DNA of 17,566 nucleotides from CAZIHO01 sp964538875 (lineage in GTDB: Bacteria > Pseudomonadota > Gammaproteobacteria > Chromatiales > Chromatiaceae): assembly GCA_964538875.1 (NCBI GenBank), contig CAZIHO010000075.1, positions 1 through 17,566 of the forward strand, read 5' to 3'. Positions within the stretch are counted from its first letter, which is position 1; each line of letters begins with the position of its first letter. The notes beneath the pieces were generated by a model. The model was not told the origin of the DNA, searched no databases, and was given only the letters and a program-made list of their open reading frames with translations. A program made the translations under genes and the position numbers. This document shows positions 7,680 through 15,582 of this stretch, one piece after another.

Positions 7680-8777
7680 ATGTTGTTCACGCCCTTCCGT
7701 CACGGCTCCCTGACCCTGACCAATCGTTTGGTGATGGCGCCCTTGACCCGCTGCCGGGCCGACCACCGGGACGCCCTGCCCAACGCCATGATGCGGGAGT
7801 ATTACCTCCAGCGGGCCGGCGCCGGGCTCATCATTTCCGAGGGTTTGCCGGTCTCGGACCGGGCCCGGGGCTACCTGAACACGCCGGCCTTGTGGAACCC
7901 GGACCAGGCGACCGGCTGGCGCCCCATCACCACCGATCTGCACGCCCGCGGCGCCCGCATCTTCGCCCAGCTTTGGCACTGCGGACGCATTGCCCATTCC
8001 CGTCTGCACCAGGACCTGAGCCCCCCGGCCGGGGTGTCCGCCCAGGGCGCCGGGGTCCAACTGCTGGTGCCGGACCCGCAGGGTCAGCCCCGGCTGACCC
8101 AGTGCGAGGACCCGGTCCCCCTGTCCCTGGCCGAGATCCCGGGCCTGGTCGAAGAATTCGCCCAGGCCGCGCACCTGGCCCAGGCGGCCGGGTTCGACGG
8201 CGTGGAGATCCATGGCGCCAACGGCTATTTGCTGGATCAGTTCCGCTGTCCCCTGCTCAATGATCGCCAAGACGCCTATGGCGGCAGCCTGGAGAATCGC
8301 TATCGCCTGTTGCTGGAGGTGGTGGACGCGGTGTTGGAGGTGTTTCCGGCGGATCGGGTCGGGGTGCGTCAGTCGCCCTTGGGCTTGGCTAACGCCATGG
8401 CGCCGGACCCGGAGCCCCTGGTCACCTACCCCTACCTAGCGCGGGAACTGAATCGCCGGGGCGTGGGCTATCTGCATCTGGTGGACCAGACCGGCGCCTG
8501 GATGCAGGATCCGGCGCATCCTCTGTGGCCGGCGCTGCGCGCCTCCTTCCGGGGCCTGTTGATCGCCTGCGGTGGCTTCCACCGGCTGGAGCAGGCCAAT
8601 GCCATCCTGGTCAGGGGCGCGGACCTGGTGGCGGTGGGGCGGCCCTTTATTTCCAATCCGGATCTGCCGACCCGCTGGCGGGGCGGCATCCCCCTGACTC
8701 CCTGGGACCCGGAACTCTTCTATCAGGGCGGCGCCCAGGGTTACCTGGACTATCCGCCCGCGCCGCGGCCCGGCTGA
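7680..8777 (+). CDS. Old Yellow Enzyme family FMN-dependent alkene reductase
   Basis: A 365-residue TIM-barrel flavoprotein of the Old Yellow Enzyme / NemA (N-ethylmaleimide reductase) group, which uses NAD(P)H to reduce activated C=C bonds or nitro compounds in the cytosol. It has MAPLTRCRA (19-27, FMN site), QLWHCGRIAH (97-106), FDGVEIHGANGYLLDQF (172-188) and, near the end, VGRPFISNPDLP and QGGAQGYLDYP. The substrate-anion-binding pair is His178/Asn181 and the proton-donor tyrosine is Tyr183, so the active site looks intact. The ATG is preceded by GGGGAG about 9 nt upstream. It follows the rpoH terminator and has 105 nt before the next gene, so it may be a single-gene unit. The in vivo substrate cannot be told from sequence. 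nemA would be a reasonable name but is not certain. Confidence 0.92.
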   Translation: MLFTPFRHGSLTLTNRLVMAPLTRCRADHRDALPNAMMREYYLQRAGAGLIISEGLPVSDRARGYLNTPALWNPDQATGWRPITTDLHARGARIFAQLWHCGRIAHSRLHQDLSPPAGVSAQGAGVQLLVPDPQGQPRLTQCEDPVPLSLAEIPGLVEEFAQAAHLAQAAGFDGVEIHGANGYLLDQFRCPLLNDRQDAYGGSLENRYRLLLEVVDAVLEVFPADRVGVRQSPLGLANAMAPDPEPLVTYPYLARELNRRGVGYLHLVDQTGAWMQDPAHPLWPALRASFRGLLIACGGFHRLEQANAILVRGADLVAVGRPFISNPDLPTRWRGGIPLTPWDPELFYQGGAQGYLDYPPAPRPG

Positions 8778-8882
8778 CCTGGATGTCCGTGTCTAGCCCC
8801 TCATTTTTTCCAGGCTCCGGCCGCTAACCAGCAGACCGGGTTCCGGGGCGGGGAGCCACGGGCGCGTCGGGGGGGAGAAAAC

Positions 8883-11246
8883 ATGGCAATGACGGCCATT
8901 GGCCGGTTCAGGGTCACCAAACGCTTGGGCGGCGGGAATCAGGGCACGGTATTCCAGTGCCTGGACCCGGCGTTGCAGCGGCAAGTGGCCATCAAGCTGT
9001 TGGACAAGGCGGCCTTGGGCGATGCCCGGACCGACGACGCCTTCCTGGGCGAAGCCCGGACCATGAGCCGCATTCAGCATCCCAACATCGTGACCATTTA
9101 CGAAGTGGGGCGCCACCAGGGGATCCCCTACCTGGTGTTCGAGTATGTGGAGGGCCGCTTGCTGGCGGATCTGGTGGCCGCTGGTCTAGGCGATGCCCGC
9201 TGTCTGGAGATTTTTCAGGGACTCCTGGAAGGCATGGATCAGGCCCATCGACAGGGCATCGTGCACCGGGACCTGAAACCCGCCAATATCATCATCAGCG
9301 CCGAGGGCACGCCCAAGATCATGGACTTCGGCATCGCCCGGGTGCTATCCGGCGCCAGCGAGCAGGACCCGGATCTGATCGGCACGCCCCGCTACATGGC
9401 GCCGGAGTACATCGAACAGGGCCGGGTCGGCACCCAGGCGGACGTGTTCGCCCTGGGCTTGATCCTGTATGAAATGCTGACCGGTGCGCCCCTCTACCAG
9501 GACAAGAGCGCCTCGGCCGTGCTATCCCGCATCACCCAGGACAAGGTGCCGCCCCCCTCCAGCCGCAAGCCGGGGTTGGACCCGCGCCTGGACCAATTGA
9601 TCCTGAAGGCCCTGGAACGGGACCCGGACGCCCGCTACGCCGACGCCGGAGAGATGCTGCAATCCATCAAGGAGTACCGGAGCGGCCTGAACGCGGTGGG
9701 CATCGGCGATGGTGGCGGCAAGAGCACCATCGAATTTCTGCTGCGGCGCATGCAGCGCACCGGGGATTTCCCGTCCCTGGCCCAGTCGGTGCGGACCCTG
9801 AATTCGGTGGTCTCCACCACCGATGCCCATGTTAATGACCTGACCCAGGCCATCGTCAAGGACTTCGCCCTCACCAACAAAATCCTCAAGGTGGTGAATT
9901 CCGCCCTTTATGCCCGCTTTGCCGGCAAGGTGGGCACCATCTCCCGGGCGGTGGTGGTGCTGGGCGTGCAGCCGGTGCGGGCGTTGGCCGCCAGCCTGAT
10001 CTTCTTTGAGCATATGCACAACAAGACTCAGGCCGAGGATCTGCGGGAACACACCGTCCATGCCCTGTTCAGCGCCATCCTGGGCGGCGCCTTGGGGGCC
10101 GGCGGCGACCGGGGCCAGTGCGAGGATTTCTTCCTGTCGGCCATGTTCCACGACCTGGGCCGGATCCTGGTGTCCTACTACCTGTACGAAGAAAGCAGGG
10201 AAGTGGAGCGGCTGATGAATCAACAGGGCATGGCGCCGGTGCAGGCGCAACGGACCGTGCTGGGTGCCAGCTACGAGGAAGTGGGCATCGGGATCGCCCG
10301 GCATTGGAATTTTCCGGAAGCCATCATCAACACCCTGCGTCATCCGCCGGAGTCGGTGGAACTCAAGCCACCGGCCAACCTGGAAGACCGGCGCCGCTTG
10401 GTGGCGGCCTGCGCCTTCGAGTTGACCAACCTGGTGGGGGCGGGGGATCTCAGCCGGGCCGGGCCCCGCCAGCAGTTCCTAGAGCGGTTCAGCGGCGCCC
10501 TGGGTCTGGATGGCAAGCAGTTGGATCAGTTGGTGACCACCGCCACCAAGGAATTCCTGGACCTCACCAAGCACATGGAAATGCGCGGCAAGGAAGGGGA
10601 TTTCATGAAGCGGCTGAAGGGCCTGGAGACGGATCCGACGGGAACCAGCCAGTCCCGCACCGGCCGCTTTTCCTGCGCCGAGGGCATGGCAGGGGGCGAA
10701 CGGGTGCTGGCGGATTTGCCGGCCCGCACCGGGGACCGGGATGCGTTGCTGACCGAGGGGCTCCAGGAAATCACCGAAGCCTTGCTGGGCCAGTCCAATA
10801 TCGCCCAGTTGTGCAACATCGTGCTGGAAACCATGTACCGGGCCTTGGCATTCCGGCGCGTGCTGCTGTGCCTGCGAGACCCCAGCGGCCGGGAGATGCT
10901 GGGCAAGCTGGGTTTCGGCACCGGCGTGGACGCCTTCTTGAAGCGCTTTCGCTTTCCCCTGGCCTGGCGGGTGGACGTGTTCCACGCCGCCCTCAGGAAC
11001 AGCGTGGATGTCTATATCTCCAACACCTCGGACGCCAAGATCCAGGCGGACTTACCAGACTGGTTCAAATCCCTATCAGACGCCGGCTCCTTCGTGCTGT
11101 TCCCCCTGGTGGTGAAGGGCAACCCGGTGGGGCTCATCTATTGCGACCACCCGGACCCGGACGGTCTGCACATGACCAGCAAGACCCTGAGTTTGCTCAA
11201 AGCCATGCGCAACCAGTTGCTGTTGGGCATCCGGGAGCGCCGCTAA
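8883..11246 (+). CDS. Multidomain signalling protein: Ser/Thr kinase - HDOD - GAF
   Basis: A 787-residue cytoplasmic protein with no membrane segment that I can see. Residues ~8-265 form a eukaryote-like protein kinase with all key residues: glycine loop GGGNQGTV (16-23), Lys38 in VAIK, Glu57, catalytic HRDLKPAN (128-135), DFG (148-150) and APE (173-175). Residues ~285-500 form an HDOD domain (FPSLAQSVRTLN, then LTNKILKVVNS), including FHDLGR at 422-427. After a linker, residues ~620-785 resemble a GAF sensor domain ending in SFVLFPLVVKGNPVGLIYCD. HDOD domains occur in bacterial signalling and cell-cycle control, often joined to output or sensor modules. The kinase presumably phosphorylates a partner in response to a GAF ligand, but both are unknown. 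A strong GGGGGGAG ribosome site precedes the ATG. The next ORF begins 35 nt later, so co-transcription with rimI is possible. Confidence 0.9.
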   Translation: MAMTAIGRFRVTKRLGGGNQGTVFQCLDPALQRQVAIKLLDKAALGDARTDDAFLGEARTMSRIQHPNIVTIYEVGRHQGIPYLVFEYVEGRLLADLVAAGLGDARCLEIFQGLLEGMDQAHRQGIVHRDLKPANIIISAEGTPKIMDFGIARVLSGASEQDPDLIGTPRYMAPEYIEQGRVGTQADVFALGLILYEMLTGAPLYQDKSASAVLSRITQDKVPPPSSRKPGLDPRLDQLILKALERDPDARYADAGEMLQSIKEYRSGLNAVGIGDGGGKSTIEFLLRRMQRTGDFPSLAQSVRTLNSVVSTTDAHVNDLTQAIVKDFALTNKILKVVNSALYARFAGKVGTISRAVVVLGVQPVRALAASLIFFEHMHNKTQAEDLREHTVHALFSAILGGALGAGGDRGQCEDFFLSAMFHDLGRILVSYYLYEESREVERLMNQQGMAPVQAQRTVLGASYEEVGIGIARHWNFPEAIINTLRHPPESVELKPPANLEDRRRLVAACAFELTNLVGAGDLSRAGPRQQFLERFSGALGLDGKQLDQLVTTATKEFLDLTKHMEMRGKEGDFMKRLKGLETDPTGTSQSRTGRFSCAEGMAGGERVLADLPARTGDRDALLTEGLQEITEALLGQSNIAQLCNIVLETMYRALAFRRVLLCLRDPSGREMLGKLGFGTGVDAFLKRFRFPLAWRVDVFHAALRNSVDVYISNTSDAKIQADLPDWFKSLSDAGSFVLFPLVVKGNPVGLIYCDHPDPDGLHMTSKTLSLLKAMRNQLLLGIRERR

Positions 11247-11281
11247 TAACCCCATCTCTTTCCTTGGAGGGTGAATCCGCT

Positions 11282-11344
11282 ATGCTCCGCTTTTTGGCGC
11301 CGGAGCGGAAACCCCAGTGGCCGTGGTATTTCAACAGCCCATGA
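11282..11344 (+). CDS. Putative 20-residue leader peptide coupled to rimI
   Basis: A short ORF encoding MLRFLAPERKPQWPWYFNSP. Its ATG is preceded by GGAGG (11266-11270) with an 11-nt gap, the best ribosome site in this stretch, while the rimI ATG has none of its own. Its stop overlaps the rimI start as ATGA (11341-11344), the classic form of translational coupling. An inverted repeat, GCTCCG (11284-11289) with CGGAGC (11301-11306), lies inside it. It may be a leader peptide that feeds ribosomes to rimI. It could also be a remnant of a longer coding sequence or chance. I do not recognise the peptide. Confidence 0.45.
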   Translation: MLRFLAPERKPQWPWYFNSP

Positions 11345-11808
11345 CGGAATTGCGTCCCATGACCGAGGACGATTTGGACGCGGTCATGGCGGTGGAAGAA
11401 GCCGCCTACCCCTATCCCTGGACCCGGGGCAATTTTCGGGATTGCCTGAGTGCCGGCTATCACTGCTGGGTTCGCACCTGGGGCGGGCGGATCGTGGGGC
11501 ATGGCGTCACCCAGGTGGGGGTGGGGGAGTGCCATATCCTGAATGTATGCGTCCATCCGGACTGGCAGGGCCAGGGCCTGGGGCGGGAAATCCTGCTGTT
11601 GCTGCTGGAGTTGGGCAGCCGTCACGGCGCCGACACTGCCTTCCTGGAGGTGCGCGCCAGTAACCAGGCCGCCATCCGCCTGTATCTGGCCGAGGGCTTC
11701 AACGAAATCGGCATCCGTAGAAACTATTACCCCCGGGGCGACCGGCGTGAACACGCCCTGGTGTTCGCCAAGGATCTGCGCGACCCCTTCGCCGGTCCGG
11801 TGCCCTAA
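11341..11808 (+). CDS. rimI: Ribosomal protein S18-alanine N-acetyltransferase
   Basis: RimI transfers acetyl from acetyl-CoA to the N-terminal alanine of ribosomal protein S18. The 155-residue GNAT protein has the acetyl-CoA loop QGQGLG (76-81), LEVRASNQAAIRLY (102-115) containing Glu103 and Tyr115 (the catalytic residues known for enterobacterial RimI, at the same numbers), and the RRNYYP signature (126-131). I start it at ATG 11341 because this aligns with the E. coli N-terminus; an in-frame GTG at 11317 would add eight residues. The start overlaps the stop of a 20-codon ORF that carries the only good ribosome site. At the 3' end its TAA overlaps the stop codon of the convergent lipoprotein gene by 4 nt, leaving no room for a terminator between them. 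Confidence 0.93.
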   Translation: MTELRPMTEDDLDAVMAVEEAAYPYPWTRGNFRDCLSAGYHCWVRTWGGRIVGHGVTQVGVGECHILNVCVHPDWQGQGLGREILLLLLELGSRHGADTAFLEVRASNQAAIRLYLAEGFNEIGIRRNYYPRGDRREHALVFAKDLRDPFAGPVP

Positions 11809-12350
11809 GGTCCCGATAGACGCCGCAACCGGACCGGTTCGGTCTGCCAGACTTGGCCGGACCCGGCGTCCCCCAGGAACCGGGCCAGGGTTTCCGCCGG
11901 GCCGGTCAGCAGCACCCGGGTGCTATAGCGGTCCGCCAGCACCTGGCCCGCCAGTTGTCCCTGCTCCACCGCTTGCCGGAAGGCTTGCACCTGGGGCGGC
12001 CAGAGTTCCAGCCTATCCGCCGCCGGTTGCCGGTAGCGGACGAACAGAAAACCGCTGTCCGGCTGGTCCGGGTCCCGCATACTAAAGTAGTGCTGCTCCC
12101 CATCCCGGCGCGCCAGTGCCTCCCCCGTATCCAGGACGAACCGTTCCTGGCGCCAATCCACCCAGGCCAGCAGCAGCCGTCCCGGTTCTGGCTGCCGGAC
12201 GTGGAGGGTTTGGGGCTCCGGAGTTTCGGCTAGCCAGGCGCCCTGGAGAGCGGCGGCGTCCACCGGGGTTCCCCCCAGGGGCTCCGGGAGCGTCACCGCG
12301 TCGCACCCGGCCAGTAGCCACAGCAGGGCGAGGGCGGCGGCGCGGCTCAT
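11805..12350 (-). CDS. Small predicted lipoprotein, function unknown
   Basis: A 181-residue protein. Its N-terminus is a lipoprotein signal peptide with lipobox Leu13-Ala14-Gly15-Cys16, so it should be acylated on Cys16 and exported. Residue +2 after the cysteine is Asp, which in E. coli favours retention in the inner membrane. The rest is soluble, rich in Gln, Arg and Trp, with no domain I recognise. I chose the ATG at 12350, not the longer in-frame start at 12476, because it sits exactly before the signal peptide and follows the creA stop by a single base (TAG-C-ATG), implying coupled translation. It shares its operon with creA and batD. Its stop overlaps that of convergent rimI. Confidence 0.8.
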   Translation of the reverse strand: MSRAAALALLWLLAGCDAVTLPEPLGGTPVDAAALQGAWLAETPEPQTLHVRQPEPGRLLLAWVDWRQERFVLDTGEALARRDGEQHYFSMRDPDQPDSGFLFVRYRQPAADRLELWPPQVQAFRQAVEQGQLAGQVLADRYSTRVLLTGPAETLARFLGDAGSGQVWQTEPVRLRRLSGP

Positions 12351-12351
12351 G

Positions 12352-12834
12352 CTAGCGATCCGGCAAGATGCCGGCCCAGGGCTGCACCGGCACCACGGAA
12401 ATGCTGTTCTTGGGGGAGCCCTCGATGACCCGGTCGCTAAAGGTGAGATACACCAGCACCGCCCGCTTGGGATCATAAAAACGCACCACCTGCATGGTCT
12501 TGAACACCAGGGAGGTGCGCTTCTTGAACACTTCCTCCCCGTCCGCCTTGCCGTTGCTCACCTGCTCCGGCAGCTTGATGGGGCCGATTTGGCGGCAGGC
12601 GATGGAGGCGTCCGAGGTATCCTCGGCGATCCCCACCGCGCCGGAGACGCCGCCGGTCTTAGCGCGGCTCAGGTAACAGGCGACGCCGGGTACGTCCGGA
12701 TCATCGAACACCTCCACCACGATCTTGTCATTGGGACCCAGCCACTTGAACTTGGTACTGACGCTGCCGATTTCGTCGGCACTCAGCGCCGGGGCCAGAC
12801 CCAGCAGCGCGATGAATAGCGGGAAATAGCGCAT
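12352..12834 (-). CDS. creA: CreA family periplasmic protein
   Basis: A 160-residue homologue of E. coli CreA, a small conserved protein of unknown function. A signal peptide (about residues 1-19, MRYFPLFIALLGLAPALSA) is followed by the family's conserved body: DEIGSVSTKFKWLGPNDKI, FDDPDVPGVACYLSRAKTGG, AEDTSDASIACRQIGPI, FKKRTSLVFK and QVVRFYDPKR, then SDRVIEGSPKNSISVVPV. Length matches E. coli CreA closely. I chose the ATG at 12834 because the longer in-frame form would bury the signal peptide. An AAGGA ribosome site lies over the batD stop, 8 nt upstream. The E. coli creBC two-component neighbours are absent here. It sits between batD and a lipoprotein gene, apparently in one operon. Confidence 0.93.
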   Translation of the reverse strand: MRYFPLFIALLGLAPALSADEIGSVSTKFKWLGPNDKIVVEVFDDPDVPGVACYLSRAKTGGVSGAVGIAEDTSDASIACRQIGPIKLPEQVSNGKADGEEVFKKRTSLVFKTMQVVRFYDPKRAVLVYLTFSDRVIEGSPKNSISVVPVQPWAGILPDR

Positions 12835-12842
12835 GGCAATCC

Positions 12843-13583
12843 TTAAGAATGCAGATGGGTGGAGCCCTGGGAGCCGGCCTGGGCGGCGATTTGCTCCAGT
12901 GCGTCGAACAGGGACGGGTTTCGCCAATCCACCTGGGTGGGGCTGTACAGGGCTTCGTCCAATTTCAAAAGATGGCGCTGCACCTGGGGCGGACAGCGCA
13001 CCGCTAAACGGCTCAGGTTGGTCGGTGGATCCAGGGGCCAGACGCTGCTGGCCCAGTGCAATAGGGCATCCTTGGCGGCGAAGGGGTCGTTGCGGTCAAA
13101 GGCCTGGCGGACCGGGTCCAGCCGGCTCTTGGGNNNNNNNNNNNNNNNNNNNNNNNNNNNNNNNNNNNNNNNNNNNNNNNNNNNNNNNNNNNNNNNNNNN
13201 NNNNNNNNNNNNNNNNNNNNNNNNNNNNNNNNNGCCACCTTGATCCGCACCGGCGCGGAGCGCTCCTGGCCGAATTGCAGGGCCGGAATTTCCAGGTCAC
13301 CGCTCCGCTTGGGCACCAGGGTCAGATTGAGGCTGGTGCGCTGGCTGGACTGGCCATTGATATTGCGGGAACTACGGCTGCTGTTCTGCTGCACGATATC
13401 GAAATCCCTGGCCAGGGGCGCCAGATCCGGCCGGTTGGCGCCGGCCCCCTGGGCCTCGAAGCCAATCCGGAACGGCTGACCCTGGGTCAGGGTCTCCTGG
13501 GGCAGATTGACCTGCACGTCAGCCAGACTGATCCAACTGGCGCCGAGTAGCACCACAGCGAGTAACGGGCGGAGACGATACAT
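12843..13583 (-). CDS. batD: BatD (BatD/oxygen-tolerance) family protein, interrupted by an assembly gap
   Basis: Two pieces of one gene flank a run of N. The N-terminal 116 residues start with a signal peptide (about 1-21) and continue with family features: PDLAPLARDFDIVQQNSS, a poorly conserved loop, then SLNLTLVPKRSGDLEIPALQFG. The C-terminal 96 residues (PVRQAFDRNDPFAAKDALLHWA to WRNPSLFDALEQI) match the cytoplasmic tail of BatD proteins. Family members are usually around 500-600 residues with a transmembrane helix before the tail, so most of the middle, including the helix, is missing. The frames agree across the 100 N by chance of the arbitrary gap length. I chose the ATG at 13583 over 13670 for its signal peptide. 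BatD normally works with BatA/BatB and a MoxR ATPase, none of which is seen here. Downstream are creA and a lipoprotein gene. Confidence 0.85.
   Translation of the reverse strand: MYRLRPLLAVVLLGASWISLADVQVNLPQETLTQGQPFRIGFEAQGAGANRPDLAPLARDFDIVQQNSSRSSRNINGQSSQRTSLNLTLVPKRSGDLEIPALQFGQERSAPVRIKVXXXXXXXXXXXXXXXXXXXXXXXXXXXXXXXXXXPKSRLDPVRQAFDRNDPFAAKDALLHWASSVWPLDPPTNLSRLAVRCPPQVQRHLLKLDEALYSPTQVDWRNPSLFDALEQIAAQAGSQGSTHLHS
13134..13233. other. Assembly gap of 100 N
   Basis: Exactly 100 undetermined bases inside batD. A round 100 is the usual placeholder for a scaffold gap of unknown length, so the true distance is probably larger, roughly 1 kb if batD has family-typical length. Coordinates to the right of it are therefore nominal. 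Confidence 0.97.
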
Positions 13584-13807
13584 AAAGGTTCTCACTCTTG
13601 GTCGAAAGCTTGGACCACCCCAGGACCCATCCGGTGCCCAGCAGCAGAAGGCTGGCGGCCCCGGCGACACCTGTTAAGCTTGGCCGCCCAGTGTCCAGCG
13701 CCCGGAACCCGATCATGCCGCCGATGCTTGTTGCCCCCTGCCGCCCCTCCCTGGTCCGGGAATATTGTAGCCGAGGGTTGCTGCCACCCGCGCCGAGGCG
13801 TCGTTAG

Positions 13808-15526
13808 GTGCGGATTCAGCGCCGCGCCCCACCGCCGGATGCCGGCGACGGCTTGCTGGACCTGCCGCCCCTGCTACGGCGCCTCTATCTGAGCCGGGGC
13901 GTGCGCCACTCATCCGAGGTGGACCCGGACCTGAGCCGTCTGCTGCGGCCCGAGCCCCTGTCCGGCCTGGAGCAGGCGGTGGACTTGCTGGAAGGCGCGC
14001 TGCGCCGCCGGGAACGCATCCTGGTGGTAGGCGACTATGACGCGGACGGCGCCACCGCCTGCGCCCTGGCCGTACTGGTGCTGCGCGCTCTGGGCGCCGC
14101 CTGGACCGGCTTCCTCACCCCCAACCGCTTCGAGTTCGGCTATGGCCTGTCGCCGCCCCTGGTGGACCTGGCCGCCGGTCAAAGACCGGATCTGCTGGTC
14201 ACGGTGGACAACGGCATCGCCAGCCTGGCCGGCGTAGAGCGGGCCAATAGTTTGGGGATGCGGGTGCTGGTCACGGATCACCATCTGCCGGGAGACCGGT
14301 TGCCCGCCGCTGCTGCCATTCTGAACCCCAATTTGGCGGACGACGCCTTTCCCAGCAAACACCTGGCCGGGGTTGGCGTGGTGTTCTATCTGCTGTCTGC
14401 GCTGCGGGCGCGGTTGCGCGCCGGAGGTTGGTTCGCGGCGCAACAACTGGCCGAGCCGCGTCTGGCGGATTATCTGGACTTGGTGGCCCTGGGCACGGTG
14501 GCGGACGTAGTGCCCCTGGACGCCAACAACCGGGTACTGGTGGAACAGGGTCTGCGCCGCATCCGCGCCGGCCGCTGCCGGCCCGGCATTCTCGCCCTGC
14601 TGCGGGTGGCGGGCCGGGACCCGGAGCGGCTGGCCGGCGCCGACCTGGGCTTCGTGGTGGCCCCCCGGCTCAACGCCGCCGGCCGTCTGGAAGACATGTC
14701 CCAGGGCGTCCAATGCCTGCTCGCCGAGGATCCAGACCAGGCGTTAGCCCTGGCCCAGACTCTGGACGATCTCAACCGGGAACGGCGCCGCATCGAGGCG
14801 GAAATGGGCGATCAGGCCCAAACTCTGCTGGCGGATCTGGCCCTGGATCAGGCGGGCCTGCCGCGCGGGCTCTGCCTGTTCGATTCCCGCTGGCACCAGG
14901 GTGTCATTGGCATCCTGGCTGCTCGCATCCGGGAACGCTGGCACCGGCCGGTGATCGCCCTGGCGGAAGGGGAGGGCGACTACCTGAAGGGCTCCGCCCG
15001 CTCGGTGCCGGACCTGCACATCCGGGACGCCCTGGCGACCCTGGACGCCCGCCACCCGGGCCTGCTGGAACGCTTCGGCGGGCACGCCATGGCGGCCGGG
15101 CTCAGCCTGCACCGGGACCGCTGGCAAGAGTTCGCCCGCGCCTTCGACCAGGAAGTCCGGCGCCGGCTGGGGGACCAGCCACCCGAGGCGGAACTCATCA
15201 GCGACGGACCCCTGGCCGCTTCGGACCTCACCCTGGACCAGGCGCGCCTGCTGCGCTACGCCGGGCCCTGGGGACAGGGCTTTCCACCCCCCGTCTTTGA
15301 TGACGAATTCCAAGTCACCAGTTGCCGCCTGCTGAACGGCGGGCACCTGCGCCTGCAACTCAGCCGCGCCGATAGCCCCCAGACCTGGGACGCCATGGCC
15401 TTTGGCTGGGGCGAGCGGCCCCTGCCCCAAGGCCGCGCCCGCCTGGTGTACCGGCTGGACCTGGACCAATACCGGGGCCAGGAACGGGCCCGCCTGATCG
15501 TGGAGCATCTGGACGACCTGGAATAG
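13808..15526 (+). CDS. recJ: Single-stranded-DNA-specific exonuclease RecJ
   Basis: RecJ is a 5'-3' single-strand DNA exonuclease acting in recombination and repair. The 572-residue protein is full length. DHH-family metal motifs are VVGDYDADGATA (73-84, Asp76/78/80), TVDNGIAS (132-139), TDHH (156-159) and VALGTVADVVPL (226-237). The DHHA1 part includes GSARSVPDLHIRDAL (395-409) and RFGGHAMAAGLSL (422-434), followed by the C-terminal OB-like domain. The start is GTG at 13808: an in-frame TAG immediately precedes it, so the gene cannot begin earlier. No strong ribosome site is visible, and a shorter start is possible. It is divergent from batD across 224 nt, where I saw no confident promoter. 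Unlike many gammaproteobacteria, no prfB follows. Confidence 0.96.
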   Translation: MRIQRRAPPPDAGDGLLDLPPLLRRLYLSRGVRHSSEVDPDLSRLLRPEPLSGLEQAVDLLEGALRRRERILVVGDYDADGATACALAVLVLRALGAAWTGFLTPNRFEFGYGLSPPLVDLAAGQRPDLLVTVDNGIASLAGVERANSLGMRVLVTDHHLPGDRLPAAAAILNPNLADDAFPSKHLAGVGVVFYLLSALRARLRAGGWFAAQQLAEPRLADYLDLVALGTVADVVPLDANNRVLVEQGLRRIRAGRCRPGILALLRVAGRDPERLAGADLGFVVAPRLNAAGRLEDMSQGVQCLLAEDPDQALALAQTLDDLNRERRRIEAEMGDQAQTLLADLALDQAGLPRGLCLFDSRWHQGVIGILAARIRERWHRPVIALAEGEGDYLKGSARSVPDLHIRDALATLDARHPGLLERFGGHAMAAGLSLHRDRWQEFARAFDQEVRRRLGDQPPEAELISDGPLAASDLTLDQARLLRYAGPWGQGFPPPVFDDEFQVTSCRLLNGGHLRLQLSRADSPQTWDAMAFGWGERPLPQGRARLVYRLDLDQYRGQERARLIVEHLDDLE

Positions 15527-15582
15527 GGTCAGGATTGCCTGGCAGGGAACCGGTCAAAACCTTGAAGATCGGGGTCGGAATC

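Noticed and set aside
10118..11344. Long 408-codon frame overlapping the kinase gene in another frame
   Set aside because: It is a GC-rich shadow of the kinase gene. Only its last 20 codons, after the GGAGG at 11266, have independent support as a small ORF.
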